From positions 1 to 14,541 of the forward strand of contig JAVBUZ010000219.1 of NCBI GenBank assembly GCA_031554725.1: a stretch of DNA of 14,541 bases, read 5' to 3'. Under the pieces are notes generated by a model, which was given only the letters and a program-made list of their open reading frames with translations, was not told the origin of the DNA and did no database searches. Made by a program: the position numbers and the translations under genes. Below, piece after piece: positions 1 through 6,152 of the stretch (its first letter is position 1; the number at the start of each line of letters is the position of its first letter). The DNA comes from JAVBUZ01 sp031554725 (lineage in GTDB: Bacteria; Bacillota; Clostridia; Lachnospirales; Lachnospiraceae).

Positions 1-36
1 ATATATTGATAAAAATAGTGCAAGTGGGTTTAGAGA

Positions 37-558
37 ATGGAATTTGGATTTTGGAATCCGAGCAGAAGAAAAAGCTTTCTAGCCATGCAGGGAACCATCG
101 TAGATATTCAAGCTTCGGGAAATGGTGGACGAGGGATTGGATGTGCACAATTTATTACGCTAGAACTACAGGATGGAAATATAGCCAATTTTATCGTGTC
201 GGCAGAAACATATGTAATCAATTTTAGAAGCTTGCAAGTGGGAATGGATGCTATGTTTTTCTATGAAGCAGATATAGCAGTGCCACTCATATATCCACCC
301 CAGTTTAAAGCAGTTGTGGCAGGTGAGACTATAAAAGGTCAAAGCGTGAAGGTTTCTTATTTTAATCAAAATCTAATATCCTCAGACAGAAGCTTACAGC
401 TTAATTTAGATGAAAATGTGCCGACGCGAACTGTGAACAATCAGAACTTTACCGGAAACCCGGCCAATAGATATCTTGCGGTAATCTACGACCGAGTGAC
501 GAGAAGCATACCGGGGCAGACGACACCGCTGCAGGTGGTGGTGTTATGCAATGTATAG
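37..558 (+). CDS. Uncharacterised 173-aa protein, possibly starting downstream
   Basis: I do not recognise a characterised family, although the pattern resembles hypothetical proteins common in Lachnospiraceae. The frame is closed upstream by a stop at 31-33, so ATG 37 is the first possible start. It has only a weak ribosome site. The ATG at 85 (M17, reading MQGTIVDIQ) is a reasonable alternative, because the N-terminal 16 residues look unlike the rest. The body is beta-rich and hydrophobic-alternating (GTIVDIQ near residue 18, VPLIYPPQFKAVV near 80-95). It ends in a segment with NPANRYLAVIYDRVTRSIP and a terminal VVVLCNV. I see no signal peptide, membrane helix or metal motif. The last codons and the stop form the base of a long hairpin (547-793). 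Function is unknown; I am confident that it is a real gene but not of the start. Confidence 0.75.
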   Translation: MEFGFWNPSRRKSFLAMQGTIVDIQASGNGGRGIGCAQFITLELQDGNIANFIVSAETYVINFRSLQVGMDAMFFYEADIAVPLIYPPQFKAVVAGETIKGQSVKVSYFNQNLISSDRSLQLNLDENVPTRTVNNQNFTGNPANRYLAVIYDRVTRSIPGQTTPLQVVVLCNV

Positions 559-793
559 AGTAAAAAAATTAAAATTGAGTTAAGAATTATGAGTGGATTG
601 ATAATACCCCAAATGCTATTCCTCCGAGCAGTCACTTCCGTTTGGAGAAAAACGTAATGGTACATAAAATCTGACAATACCAGATTTAAGTACCAACGTT
701 TTTCTACACTGCTCTTAAGGAATAGGATTTGGGGTATTACAGTCTACAATGATTTCAATCCTCAATTAAGGACTTTTTACTTTATACATTACA
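547..793 (+). repeat. Structured 3'-end hairpin element, copy 1
   Basis: This is a long imperfect hairpin that starts in the last codons of the upstream gene. The outer arm pairs 547-557 with 783-793 (one mismatch) and contains the TAG at 556-558; AGTAAAAA and AATTGAG just inside also find their complements. The upper arm pairs 603-614 with 727-738 and 616-623 with 718-725, then GAGCAGT (626-632) with 708-714. A 13-nt asymmetric loop (633-645, CACTTCCGTTTGG) follows, then helix 646-654/697-705. The conserved 38-nt tip (658-695) consists of TGGTAC/GTACCA, an internal loop ATA/AA, AAATCTG/CAGATTT and a 7-nt loop, ACAATAC. The orientation matches the upstream gene. There is no canonical U-tract, so it is not a plain terminator. 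Confidence 0.85.
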
Positions 794-837
794 TAAACGG
801 TCACCATGCAAACAAGGCCCTTAGTACTGTAGATTTT

Positions 838-1026
838 AAGAAATTATAATAAGTAGATAATCTCAAAAAAATAATTGTCTTTTTATTCTAGGATTTAGAA
901 ATTCGCTGGTACTTAAATCTGGTATTTTCAGATTTTACGTACCACTGCGAATTTCTCTAAACGAGAGTGCTCCTAGAATAAAAGAACAATTAATTTTTTT
1001 GAAATATCATATCTTATAATCTCTTA
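838..1026 (-). repeat. Structured 3'-end hairpin element, copy 2
   Basis: This copy lies on the minus strand, directly after the PHP phosphatase gene. The outer arm pairs 838-850 with 1014-1026 (one mismatch) and includes the stop codon at 1014-1016. A very long, nearly perfect helix follows: the arm around 872-892 pairs with that around 968-1000. On the minus strand the conserved loop reads CACTCTCGTTTAG. The next helix is AGAAATTCG/CGAATTTCT, and the 38-nt tip at 907-944 is the reverse complement of the copy 1 tip apart from a few positions (GTA for ATA in the internal loop, 7-nt loop AAAATAC). The arms share no sequence with copy 1, yet the fold is the same. Confidence 0.85.
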
Positions 1027-1832
1027 TACTCCGCAACTCGCTTTTCGAATACACTATAATATTTAAACCCACAATCGCTTAGCATCTGCGCGGCTTTGTC
1101 AAAATCTGCCGCAATACCGTTTGGATTATGTGCATCAGAGCCGATAGTGATAATCTCGCCCCCTAGTTCTTTATAGCGTTTTAAAACATCCATGCAAGGA
1201 TTGGCTTCGCGTAGTCCTTTTCTTAGTCCTCCAGTATTTAATTCAATTCCTTTTTCTTTTTCTAATAAAAGCGTCAGAATCTCATCAAATAAATCTTTAT
1301 ATTTGTCATAAGAATAATTTTTATCAAGAGTTGGGCCGTAGCGTACTACATAATCTAGATGCCCATATACATCGTAATTTGATATTTTCTTTACATTATC
1401 TAAGACAGAAGAAAAATATTCACGGTAAGCATCTTCTTCACTTCTACCCAAATAGTATTCGGGTAGATAAGGGTCTTTTCCGTTTGCCACGTGAGAAGAG
1501 CCGATTATGAAATCAAAATCAAAGGATTTTGCATAAATAGCAAGCTCTTTGGTAATACATGTTTGTAGACCTAGTTCTACACCAAAAGCAACTGAAATCT
1601 GAGATGCATATTTTTCTTTGCATTTTATAAGCTCATACAAATAGGAATCTGTATTTAAATCAAACATTCCTGGAGGGGCAAACTCAGATACAGGGTACTG
1701 CATATCTAGATGTTCGGTAAAGCACATATGAGTCAGTCCCTTTTGAATTGCACTTTCTATCATGGACTCCATTGGGGCGTCACTATCTCCAGAAAAAGAA
1801 GAGTGTAAATGAAAATCAGCAGTTATAGCCAT
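1014..1832 (-). CDS. PHP-domain phosphatase, histidinol-phosphatase (HisJ/HisK) type
   Basis: A 272-residue protein of the polymerase-and-histidinol-phosphatase superfamily. The family hydrolyses L-histidinol phosphate in histidine synthesis using a trinuclear metal site. Visible ligands are the HxH of DFHLHSSFSGD (H8, H10), the EH of FTEHLD (about residues 40-41), a GVELGL segment near 105, SSHV near 114, GHLDYVVRYG near 160, and IGSDAHNP near the C-terminus. Length and motif order fit the HisJ/K family (about 265-280 residues). The start ATG at 1832 has an AGGGAAAA-type ribosome site, and a promoter (TTGTCC, 18 bp, TATAAT) lies just upstream. No histidine biosynthesis gene is nearby, so a different phosphoester substrate is possible. 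The stop codon lies inside the copy 2 hairpin. Confidence 0.85.
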   Translation of the reverse strand: MAITADFHLHSSFSGDSDAPMESMIESAIQKGLTHMCFTEHLDMQYPVSEFAPPGMFDLNTDSYLYELIKCKEKYASQISVAFGVELGLQTCITKELAIYAKSFDFDFIIGSSHVANGKDPYLPEYYLGRSEEDAYREYFSSVLDNVKKISNYDVYGHLDYVVRYGPTLDKNYSYDKYKDLFDEILTLLLEKEKGIELNTGGLRKGLREANPCMDVLKRYKELGGEIITIGSDAHNPNGIAADFDKAAQMLSDCGFKYYSVFEKRVAEYKRL

Positions 1833-1874
1833 AGTTTTCCCTTTCTATTTTTAAGTCTGTGTTTTTTCTCATTT

Positions 1875-1904
1875 ATTATAGCAGAATATAGACGTTTTGG
1901 ACAA
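1875..1904 (-). promoter_or_regulatory. Promoter of the PHP phosphatase gene
   Basis: On the minus strand TTGTCC (1904-1899) is followed after 18 bp by a perfect TATAAT (1880-1875), about 43 bp upstream of the start codon. The spacing is right for the housekeeping sigma factor. This is prediction from sequence only. Confidence 0.6.
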
Positions 1905-1992
1905 AAAATAATAATTTCCTTATGGTATTTTGGTAAATTGTAAAGAATATGTTAAATTTGTCCATAAAAACCAATTATTTTTTATTTACATC

Positions 1993-2021
1993 TTGAATTA
2001 TTGGGGGGAATTAGGTAAAAT
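1993..2021 (+). promoter_or_regulatory. Promoter of the gap-pgk-tpiA operon
   Basis: TTGAAT (1993-1998), a 17-bp spacer containing a G6 run, and TAAAAT (2016-2021) form a good housekeeping promoter. Transcription would start near 2028, leaving a leader of about 90 nt before gap. Confidence 0.7.
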
Positions 2022-2029
2022 AACATTGC

Positions 2030-2045
2030 TGACAAAATTTTGTCA
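2030..2045 (+). promoter_or_regulatory. Perfect 16-bp palindrome at the gap start site; operator candidate
   Basis: TGACAAAATTTTGTCA is perfectly palindromic and begins about 2 bp after the predicted transcription start. A repressor bound there would block initiation or early elongation. It does not match the CggR operator half-site pattern (CGGGAC-N6-TGTC) or the Rex consensus. The cognate regulator is unknown and not encoded in this window. Confidence 0.5.
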
Positions 2046-2080
2046 ATCCGCTTTCGGAGATGTGGACAAGTCGGCGGATT
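2045..2080 (+). promoter_or_regulatory. 5'-leader stem-loop upstream of gap
   Basis: AATCCGC (2045-2051) pairs with GCGGATT (2074-2080) around a 22-nt loop in the gap leader, well upstream of the ribosome site. A 5' stem of this kind often stabilises highly expressed glycolytic messages; here that role is inference. Confidence 0.4.
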
Positions 2081-2119
2081 ACAAAAAATTATAAATTAAA
2101 ATTTTAGGAGGAAACTAAA

Positions 2120-3133
2120 ATGGCAGTAAGAGTAGCAATTAATGGTTTCGGCCGTATCGGTCGTCTAGCATTCAGACAGATGTTTGATGCAGAAGGATAT
2201 GAAGTAGTAGCAATCAATGATTTAACAAGCCCAAGCATGTTGGCACACTTGTTAAAATATGATTCTTCACAGGGAAAATACAAATATGCTGATTCAGTAG
2301 TAGCTGGTGATGCTGATATCACAGTAGATGGTAAAACAATTACTATTTACAAAGAAGCTGATGCAAGCAAATTACCTTGGGGTGATTTAAAAGTAGACGT
2401 TGTATTAGAATGTACAGGTTTCTACACATCAAAAGAAAAATCAATGGCTCATATCAACGCTGGTGCTCGTAAAGTTGTTATTTCTGCTCCTGCAGGTAAT
2501 GACCTTCCTACAATCGTATACAATGTTAACCACAATGTACTAAAAGCTGAAGATACAGTTATCTCTGCAGCTTCTTGTACAACAAACTGTTTAGCTCCTA
2601 TGGCTAAAGCATTAAATGATCTTGCACCTGTAATGAGCGGTATCATGACAACAGTTCATGCTTACACAGGCGATCAGATGATTCTTGACGGACCTCACAG
2701 AGGTGGCGATATGAGAAGAAGCCGTGCAGGCGCTTGCAATATCGTTCCTAACTCAACTGGTGCTGCTAAAGCAATCGGTTTAGTTATCCCAGAATTAAAC
2801 GGAAAATTAATTGGTTCTGCTCAGCGTGTACCAACCCCTACAGGTTCTACAACTATCTTAGTTGCAGTTGTTAAGGGTGCAGTTACAAAAGATCAGATCA
2901 ACGCAGCTATGAAAGCAGCAGCTACAGAATCATTCCAGTACAACACAGACGAAATCGTTTCTTCTGACGTTGTTGGAAGCACATACGGATCAATCTTCGA
3001 TGCTACACAGACAATGGTAGCTCCTATGGAAGATGGAAATACACAGGTTCAGGTTGTTTCTTGGTATGATAATGAAAACAGCTACACAAGCAACATGGTT
3101 CGTACAATTAAATACTTCAGCGAATTAGCATAA
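2120..3133 (+). CDS. gap: Glyceraldehyde-3-phosphate dehydrogenase, type I, glycolytic
   Basis: A 337-residue enzyme that oxidises and phosphorylates glyceraldehyde 3-phosphate to 1,3-bisphosphoglycerate with NAD+, in the cytoplasm. The NAD-binding motif NGFGRIGR occupies residues 8-15, with D34 in place to bind the adenosine ribose. The catalytic cysteine is C153 in SAASCTTNCLAP, and its partner is H180 in TTVHAYTGDQ. The substrate-phosphate region RRSRAGACNIVPNSTGAAKA and the C-terminal WYDNENSYTSNMVRT are intact. The start follows a strong AGGAGG. It is the first gene of an operon with pgk and tpiA; a 12-bp intercistronic stem-loop separates it from pgk. Codon use is strongly selected, as in highly expressed genes. 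Confidence 0.98.
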   Translation: MAVRVAINGFGRIGRLAFRQMFDAEGYEVVAINDLTSPSMLAHLLKYDSSQGKYKYADSVVAGDADITVDGKTITIYKEADASKLPWGDLKVDVVLECTGFYTSKEKSMAHINAGARKVVISAPAGNDLPTIVYNVNHNVLKAEDTVISAASCTTNCLAPMAKALNDLAPVMSGIMTTVHAYTGDQMILDGPHRGGDMRRSRAGACNIVPNSTGAAKAIGLVIPELNGKLIGSAQRVPTPTGSTTILVAVVKGAVTKDQINAAMKAAATESFQYNTDEIVSSDVVGSTYGSIFDATQTMVAPMEDGNTQVQVVSWYDNENSYTSNMVRTIKYFSELA

Positions 3134-3177
3134 TTGGTTGAGTATTAAATCGATTAAATAATAGTATGAAGACCTAT

Positions 3178-3206
3178 AAGGGTCCGGTCTTATGGACCGG
3201 GCCCTT
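3178..3206 (+). promoter_or_regulatory. gap-pgk intercistronic stem-loop
   Basis: AAGGGTCCGGTC (3178-3189) pairs with GACCGGGCCCTT (3195-3206) across a 5-nt loop: 12 bp with one wobble, the most GC-rich structure nearby. No U-tract follows, so full termination is unlikely. It probably stabilises the 3' end of gap mRNA or marks a processing site that gives gap higher expression than pgk-tpiA. An overlapping weaker pairing (AGACC near 3170 with GGTCT) could compete. Confidence 0.7.
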
Positions 3207-3230
3207 AATAATATATGGAGGTAAAGAAAA

Positions 3231-4439
3231 ATGGGTTTAAACAAAAAATCAGTAGATGACATTAATGTTAAAGGCTTACGTGTTCTTTGCAGATGCGATT
3301 TTAACGTACCTTTAAAAGATGGAAAGATTACAGACGAAAATCGTCTCGTAGCAGCACTTCCAACAATCAAAAAGTTGGTAGCAGATGGTGGAAAAGTGAT
3401 TCTTTGCTCACATCTTGGAAAACCAAAGGGAGAACCAAAACCTGAGTTATCTTTAGCACCTGTAGCAGTTCGCTTAACTGAGCTATTAGGACAGGAAGTT
3501 AAATTTGCAGCTGACAATGAAGTTGTTGGAGCTAATGCAAAAGCAGCAGTTGCAGCTATGAATGATGGAGACATCGTTTTACTTGAAAATACACGTTACA
3601 GAATTGAAGAAACTAAAAATGGAGAAGCATTTTCACAGGATTTAGCTTCTATCTGTGATGTATTTGTAAATGATGCTTTTGGTGCAGCACATAGAGCACA
3701 CTGCTCTAACGTAGGTGTAGCTGAGTTAGTGGATACAGCAGTAGTTGGTTACTTAATGAATAAAGAAATTGAATTCTTAGGAAACGCTGTAGAAAATCCA
3801 GTAAGACCTTTTGTTGCTATCTTAGGTGGTGCAAAGGTTGCTGATAAATTAAATGTTATCTCTAACTTACTTGAAAAATGCGATACCCTAATTATTGGTG
3901 GTGGTATGGCATATACCTTCTTAAAAGCAAAAGGCTATGAAATTGGTAAATCTTTAGTTGATGATGAAAAGCTTGATTACTGTAAAGAAATGGTAGAAAA
4001 AGCAGAAAAATTAGGAAAGAACTTACTGTTACCAGTTGATACTACAATTGCAGCAGCTTTCCCTAATCCTATTGATGCTGAAATTGAAGTTTCCAATGTA
4101 GATTCATCAGCAATCCCAGCTGATATGCAGGGACTAGATATTGGTACAAAGACAGCAGCAATGTTTGCAGATGCAGTTAAATCTGCTAAAACAGTTGTTT
4201 GGAATGGACCTATGGGTGTATTTGAAAACCCAGTTCTTGCAGCAGGAACAATCGCTGTAGCAAAAGCTTTAGCAGAAACAGATGCAACAACAATCATCGG
4301 TGGTGGTGATTCTGCAGCAGCTGTTAACCAGTTAGGATTTGGTGACAAAATGTCGCACATTTCTACAGGTGGTGGAGCTTCTCTTGAATTCTTAGAAGGA
4401 AAAGCACTTCCAGGCGTGGAAGCAGCTAATGAAAGGTAG
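3231..4439 (+). CDS. pgk: Phosphoglycerate kinase
   Basis: A 402-residue monomeric kinase that transfers the acyl phosphate of 1,3-bisphosphoglycerate to ADP, giving ATP and 3-phosphoglycerate. Family hallmarks are the N-terminal RCDFNVPLKDG (substrate-binding region), SHLGKPKG, LLENTRYR, NDAFGAAHRAHCS, the LGGAKVADK nucleotide-domain motif, WNGPMGVFE, and the C-terminal GGGDSAAAV and HISTGGGASLEFLEG. Length is normal for bacterial PGK. The start follows TGGAGG with good spacing. It ends 9 bp before tpiA, and the tpiA ribosome site overlaps its stop codon, so translational coupling is likely. Confidence 0.98.
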   Translation: MGLNKKSVDDINVKGLRVLCRCDFNVPLKDGKITDENRLVAALPTIKKLVADGGKVILCSHLGKPKGEPKPELSLAPVAVRLTELLGQEVKFAADNEVVGANAKAAVAAMNDGDIVLLENTRYRIEETKNGEAFSQDLASICDVFVNDAFGAAHRAHCSNVGVAELVDTAVVGYLMNKEIEFLGNAVENPVRPFVAILGGAKVADKLNVISNLLEKCDTLIIGGGMAYTFLKAKGYEIGKSLVDDEKLDYCKEMVEKAEKLGKNLLLPVDTTIAAAFPNPIDAEIEVSNVDSSAIPADMQGLDIGTKTAAMFADAVKSAKTVVWNGPMGVFENPVLAAGTIAVAKALAETDATTIIGGGDSAAAVNQLGFGDKMSHISTGGGASLEFLEGKALPGVEAANER

Positions 4440-4448
4440 GATTTTATT

Positions 4449-5198
4449 ATGGCAAGAAGGAAAATAGTTGCTGGTAACTGGAAAATGAACATGACTCCTA
4501 GTGAGGCTGTTAAATTAATCGAAATATTAAAACCATTAGTAGCATCAGAAGAAGTAGACGTAGTTTTCTGCGTTCCAGCAATTGATATTATTCCAGCTGT
4601 TGAAGCAGCTAAAGGAAGTAATATTAACATTGGTGCTGAAAACATGTACTTTGAAGAAAAAGGTGCTTTCACAGGGGAAATTGCACCTAACATGCTTACA
4701 GATGCAGGCGTTAAATATGTTGTTATTGGACATTCTGAAAGAAGAGAATACTTTGCTGAAACAGATGAAACTGTTAATAAAAAAGTATTGAAAGCGTTTG
4801 AACATAATATCACACCTATCGTTTGCTGTGGAGAATCATTAACACAGAGAGAACAGGGTATTACAATCGACTGGATTCGCCAGCAAATTAAAATTGCTTT
4901 CTTAAATGTAACAGCAGACCAGGCAAAAACAGCAGTTATCGCTTACGAACCTATCTGGGCTATTGGAACAGGTAAGGTAGCAACAACCGAGCAAGCACAG
5001 GAAGTATGTGCAGCTATCCGCGTTTGTATCGGAGAAATCTATGATCAGGCAACGGCAGAAGCAATCCGTATTCAGTACGGTGGTTCTGTATCTGCAAGTA
5101 GTGCACCTGAATTATTTGCTCAGCCAGATATCGATGGTGGTTTAGTTGGTGGCGCTTCCTTAAAAGAAGAGTTCGGAAAAATCGTTAATTACAAATAA
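4449..5198 (+). CDS. tpiA: Triosephosphate isomerase
   Basis: A 249-residue (beta/alpha)8-barrel enzyme that interconverts dihydroxyacetone phosphate and glyceraldehyde 3-phosphate. N10 and K12 in GNWKMN, the electrophile H95 in VVIGHSERRE and the base E167 in AYEPIWAIGTGK are all present. Loop 6 (IGTGK) and the phosphate-binding YGGSVSA and GLVGGASL segments are complete. It is the last gene of the gap-pgk-tpiA operon and is followed at once by a strong terminator. In many Clostridia gpmI and eno come next; here they do not. Confidence 0.98.
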   Translation: MARRKIVAGNWKMNMTPSEAVKLIEILKPLVASEEVDVVFCVPAIDIIPAVEAAKGSNINIGAENMYFEEKGAFTGEIAPNMLTDAGVKYVVIGHSERREYFAETDETVNKKVLKAFEHNITPIVCCGESLTQREQGITIDWIRQQIKIAFLNVTADQAKTAVIAYEPIWAIGTGKVATTEQAQEVCAAIRVCIGEIYDQATAEAIRIQYGGSVSASSAPELFAQPDIDGGLVGGASLKEEFGKIVNYK

Positions 5199-5210
5199 TA
5201 TTTATAAAAT

Positions 5211-5252
5211 AAGCCTTATGTGTGAATAAAAGCACGTAAGGCTTAATTTTTT
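5211..5252 (+). terminator. Rho-independent terminator of the gap operon
   Basis: AAGCCTTATGTG (5211-5222) pairs with CACGTAAGGCTT (5233-5244), with one wobble, and is followed by AATTTTTT. It is a textbook intrinsic terminator 12 nt after the tpiA stop. Confidence 0.9.
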
Positions 5253-5269
5253 CTATTGTCCTTCTATTT

Positions 5270-5298
5270 TTTACATGGTATACTTATTTAAATAAGAT
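5270..5298 (+). promoter_or_regulatory. Promoter of the HPt-arsR unit, with palindrome CTTATTTAAATAAG
   Basis: TTTACA (5270-5275), a 17-bp spacer and TAAGAT (5293-5298) form a plausible promoter. A perfect 14-bp AT-only palindrome (5283-5296) overlaps the -10 box and could be an operator. It does not resemble the TGAA-N6-TTCA pattern of SmtB-type repressors, so autoregulation by the downstream repressor is not evident. Confidence 0.5.
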
Positions 5299-5355
5299 GG
5301 TAGTAATATTTAGTGAAATTTCAGAAAACTACTAATTGCGAAGGACGGGATTGAG

Positions 5356-5733
5356 ATGGAGCAAGTAATAAAAGATAAGCTACTTTCAGTAGGCATTGAG
5401 GTGGATGAAGCCTTAGAAAGAATGATGAATAACGAAGCAATATATTTTAAATTTTTGAAAAAATTTATAGAAGATGAAAACTTTGAACAATTGCAAATGT
5501 GCCTTAGTGTAAAGGACTATGAAAATGCATTTCGCTATGTTCATACCTTAAAAGGGTTAACTGGAAACTTATCGATTAATTCTATCTATAGATGTACACA
5601 GGAGTTAACAGAAATTCTTAGAAATCGTACCAATGATGATCTCACAGCGGAAGATGTGGCAAGTATAGATGAGATAGTATCTAAACTAGAAGAGGCATAT
5701 AACAAAGTAATTGAAGTAGTATCGGAAGTATAG
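5356..5733 (+). CDS. Stand-alone HPt (histidine phosphotransfer) domain protein
   Basis: A 125-residue protein consisting only of an HPt four-helix module. The phosphoacceptor motif is H63-T-L-K66-G67 in YVHTLKGLTGNLS, followed by the helix SINSIYRCTQELTEILRN that usually packs against it. HPt proteins relay phosphate between receiver domains in multistep phosphorelays. No kinase or response regulator is encoded in this window, so its partners are elsewhere. It is co-transcribed with the ArsR-type repressor gene (13-bp gap), an unusual pairing with no obvious functional link. The start ATG has a GAAGGA sequence upstream at a rather long spacing; no better start is visible. Confidence 0.85.
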   Translation: MEQVIKDKLLSVGIEVDEALERMMNNEAIYFKFLKKFIEDENFEQLQMCLSVKDYENAFRYVHTLKGLTGNLSINSIYRCTQELTEILRNRTNDDLTAEDVASIDEIVSKLEEAYNKVIEVVSEV

Positions 5734-5746
5734 AGCAAAGGAAACA

Positions 5747-6100
5747 ATGATGGAACATACACCGGGTGGATTTATCTTTATAGATGAAAGTGTAATAGAA
5801 AAAGTAAATGAAACAATGCCACCTGAGGAAGAAATGCAGGATTTAGCAGAACTTTTTAAGGTGTTTGGAGATCCTACACGTCTTAAAATTCTTTACGTGT
5901 TGTTATGTTCAGAAATGTGTGTCCTTGATATTGCACAATTACTTGGAATGACTCAATCAGCTATTTCTCATCAGCTTAGAGTATTGAAGCAGATGGATTT
6001 AGTGAAAAATCGTAGAGAGGGAAAAAGTATATTTTACTCTTTAGCAGATAGCCATATAGAAAACATTTTAAGTCAAGGCTTAGACCATATAGAAGAATAA
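5747..6100 (+). CDS. SmtB/ArsR-family metal-sensing repressor (Zn/Cd/Co type)
   Basis: A 117-residue winged-helix repressor that leaves DNA when it binds metal. The helix-turn-helix is ELFKVFGDPTRLKILYVLL and IAQLLGMTQSAISHQLRVLKQ (about 35-82), followed by the wing VKNRREGKSIFYSLAD. The C-terminal helix carries D101, H103, H114 and E117, with the spacing of the alpha-5 Zn site of cyanobacterial SmtB (D104, H106, H117, E120). C58 in SEMCVLD sits where CadC-like proteins have an alpha-3 cysteine site, but the second cysteine (C54) is displaced, so I favour zinc sensing through alpha-5. ATG codons at 5747 and 5750 are both usable. It converges on the P1B ATPase gene, whose promoter bears a matching operator. 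Confidence 0.9.
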   Translation: MMEHTPGGFIFIDESVIEKVNETMPPEEEMQDLAELFKVFGDPTRLKILYVLLCSEMCVLDIAQLLGMTQSAISHQLRVLKQMDLVKNRREGKSIFYSLADSHIENILSQGLDHIEE

Positions 6101-6109
6101 TGCAAATAT

Positions 6110-6147
6110 AAAAAGTCGCTATGAGGAAACTCATGGCGACTTTTTTG
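6110..6147. terminator. Bidirectional terminator between arsR and the ATPase gene
   Basis: AAGTCGCTATGAG (6113-6125), a GAAA tetraloop and CTCATGGCGACTT (6130-6142) are followed by a T-run on the plus strand, with a shorter T-run on the minus strand. It serves both convergent units. Confidence 0.88.
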
Positions 6148-6152
6148 TAAGC

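Noticed and set aside
486..677. 63-aa minus-strand open frame over copy 1 of the hairpin
   Set aside because: It overlaps the end of the 37-558 gene and the structured repeat, and has no ribosome site or recognisable protein features.
547..793. Integron attC site or CRISPR-like repeat
   Set aside because: The fold is reminiscent of attC, but there is no integrase gene, no cassette array and no GTTRRRY core at the ends. The copies are kilobases apart at unrelated genes in both orientations, so neither an integron nor a CRISPR array fits.
547..793. Group II intron fragment or ordinary rho-independent terminator
   Set aside because: No intron domain V pattern or reverse transcriptase gene is visible. 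The stems are several times longer than a terminator stem and lack a consistent T-run, and the conserved part is the tip rather than the base.
2030..2080. CggR operator in the gap leader
   Set aside because: The required CGGGAC-N6-TGTC tandem pattern is absent; the palindrome has an 8-bp centre and different half-sites.
3977..4813. 278-aa minus-strand open frame opposite pgk and tpiA
   Set aside because: It is a shadow of two clear glycolytic genes. It crosses their junction, has Ser/Ala-rich antisense composition and has no ribosome site.
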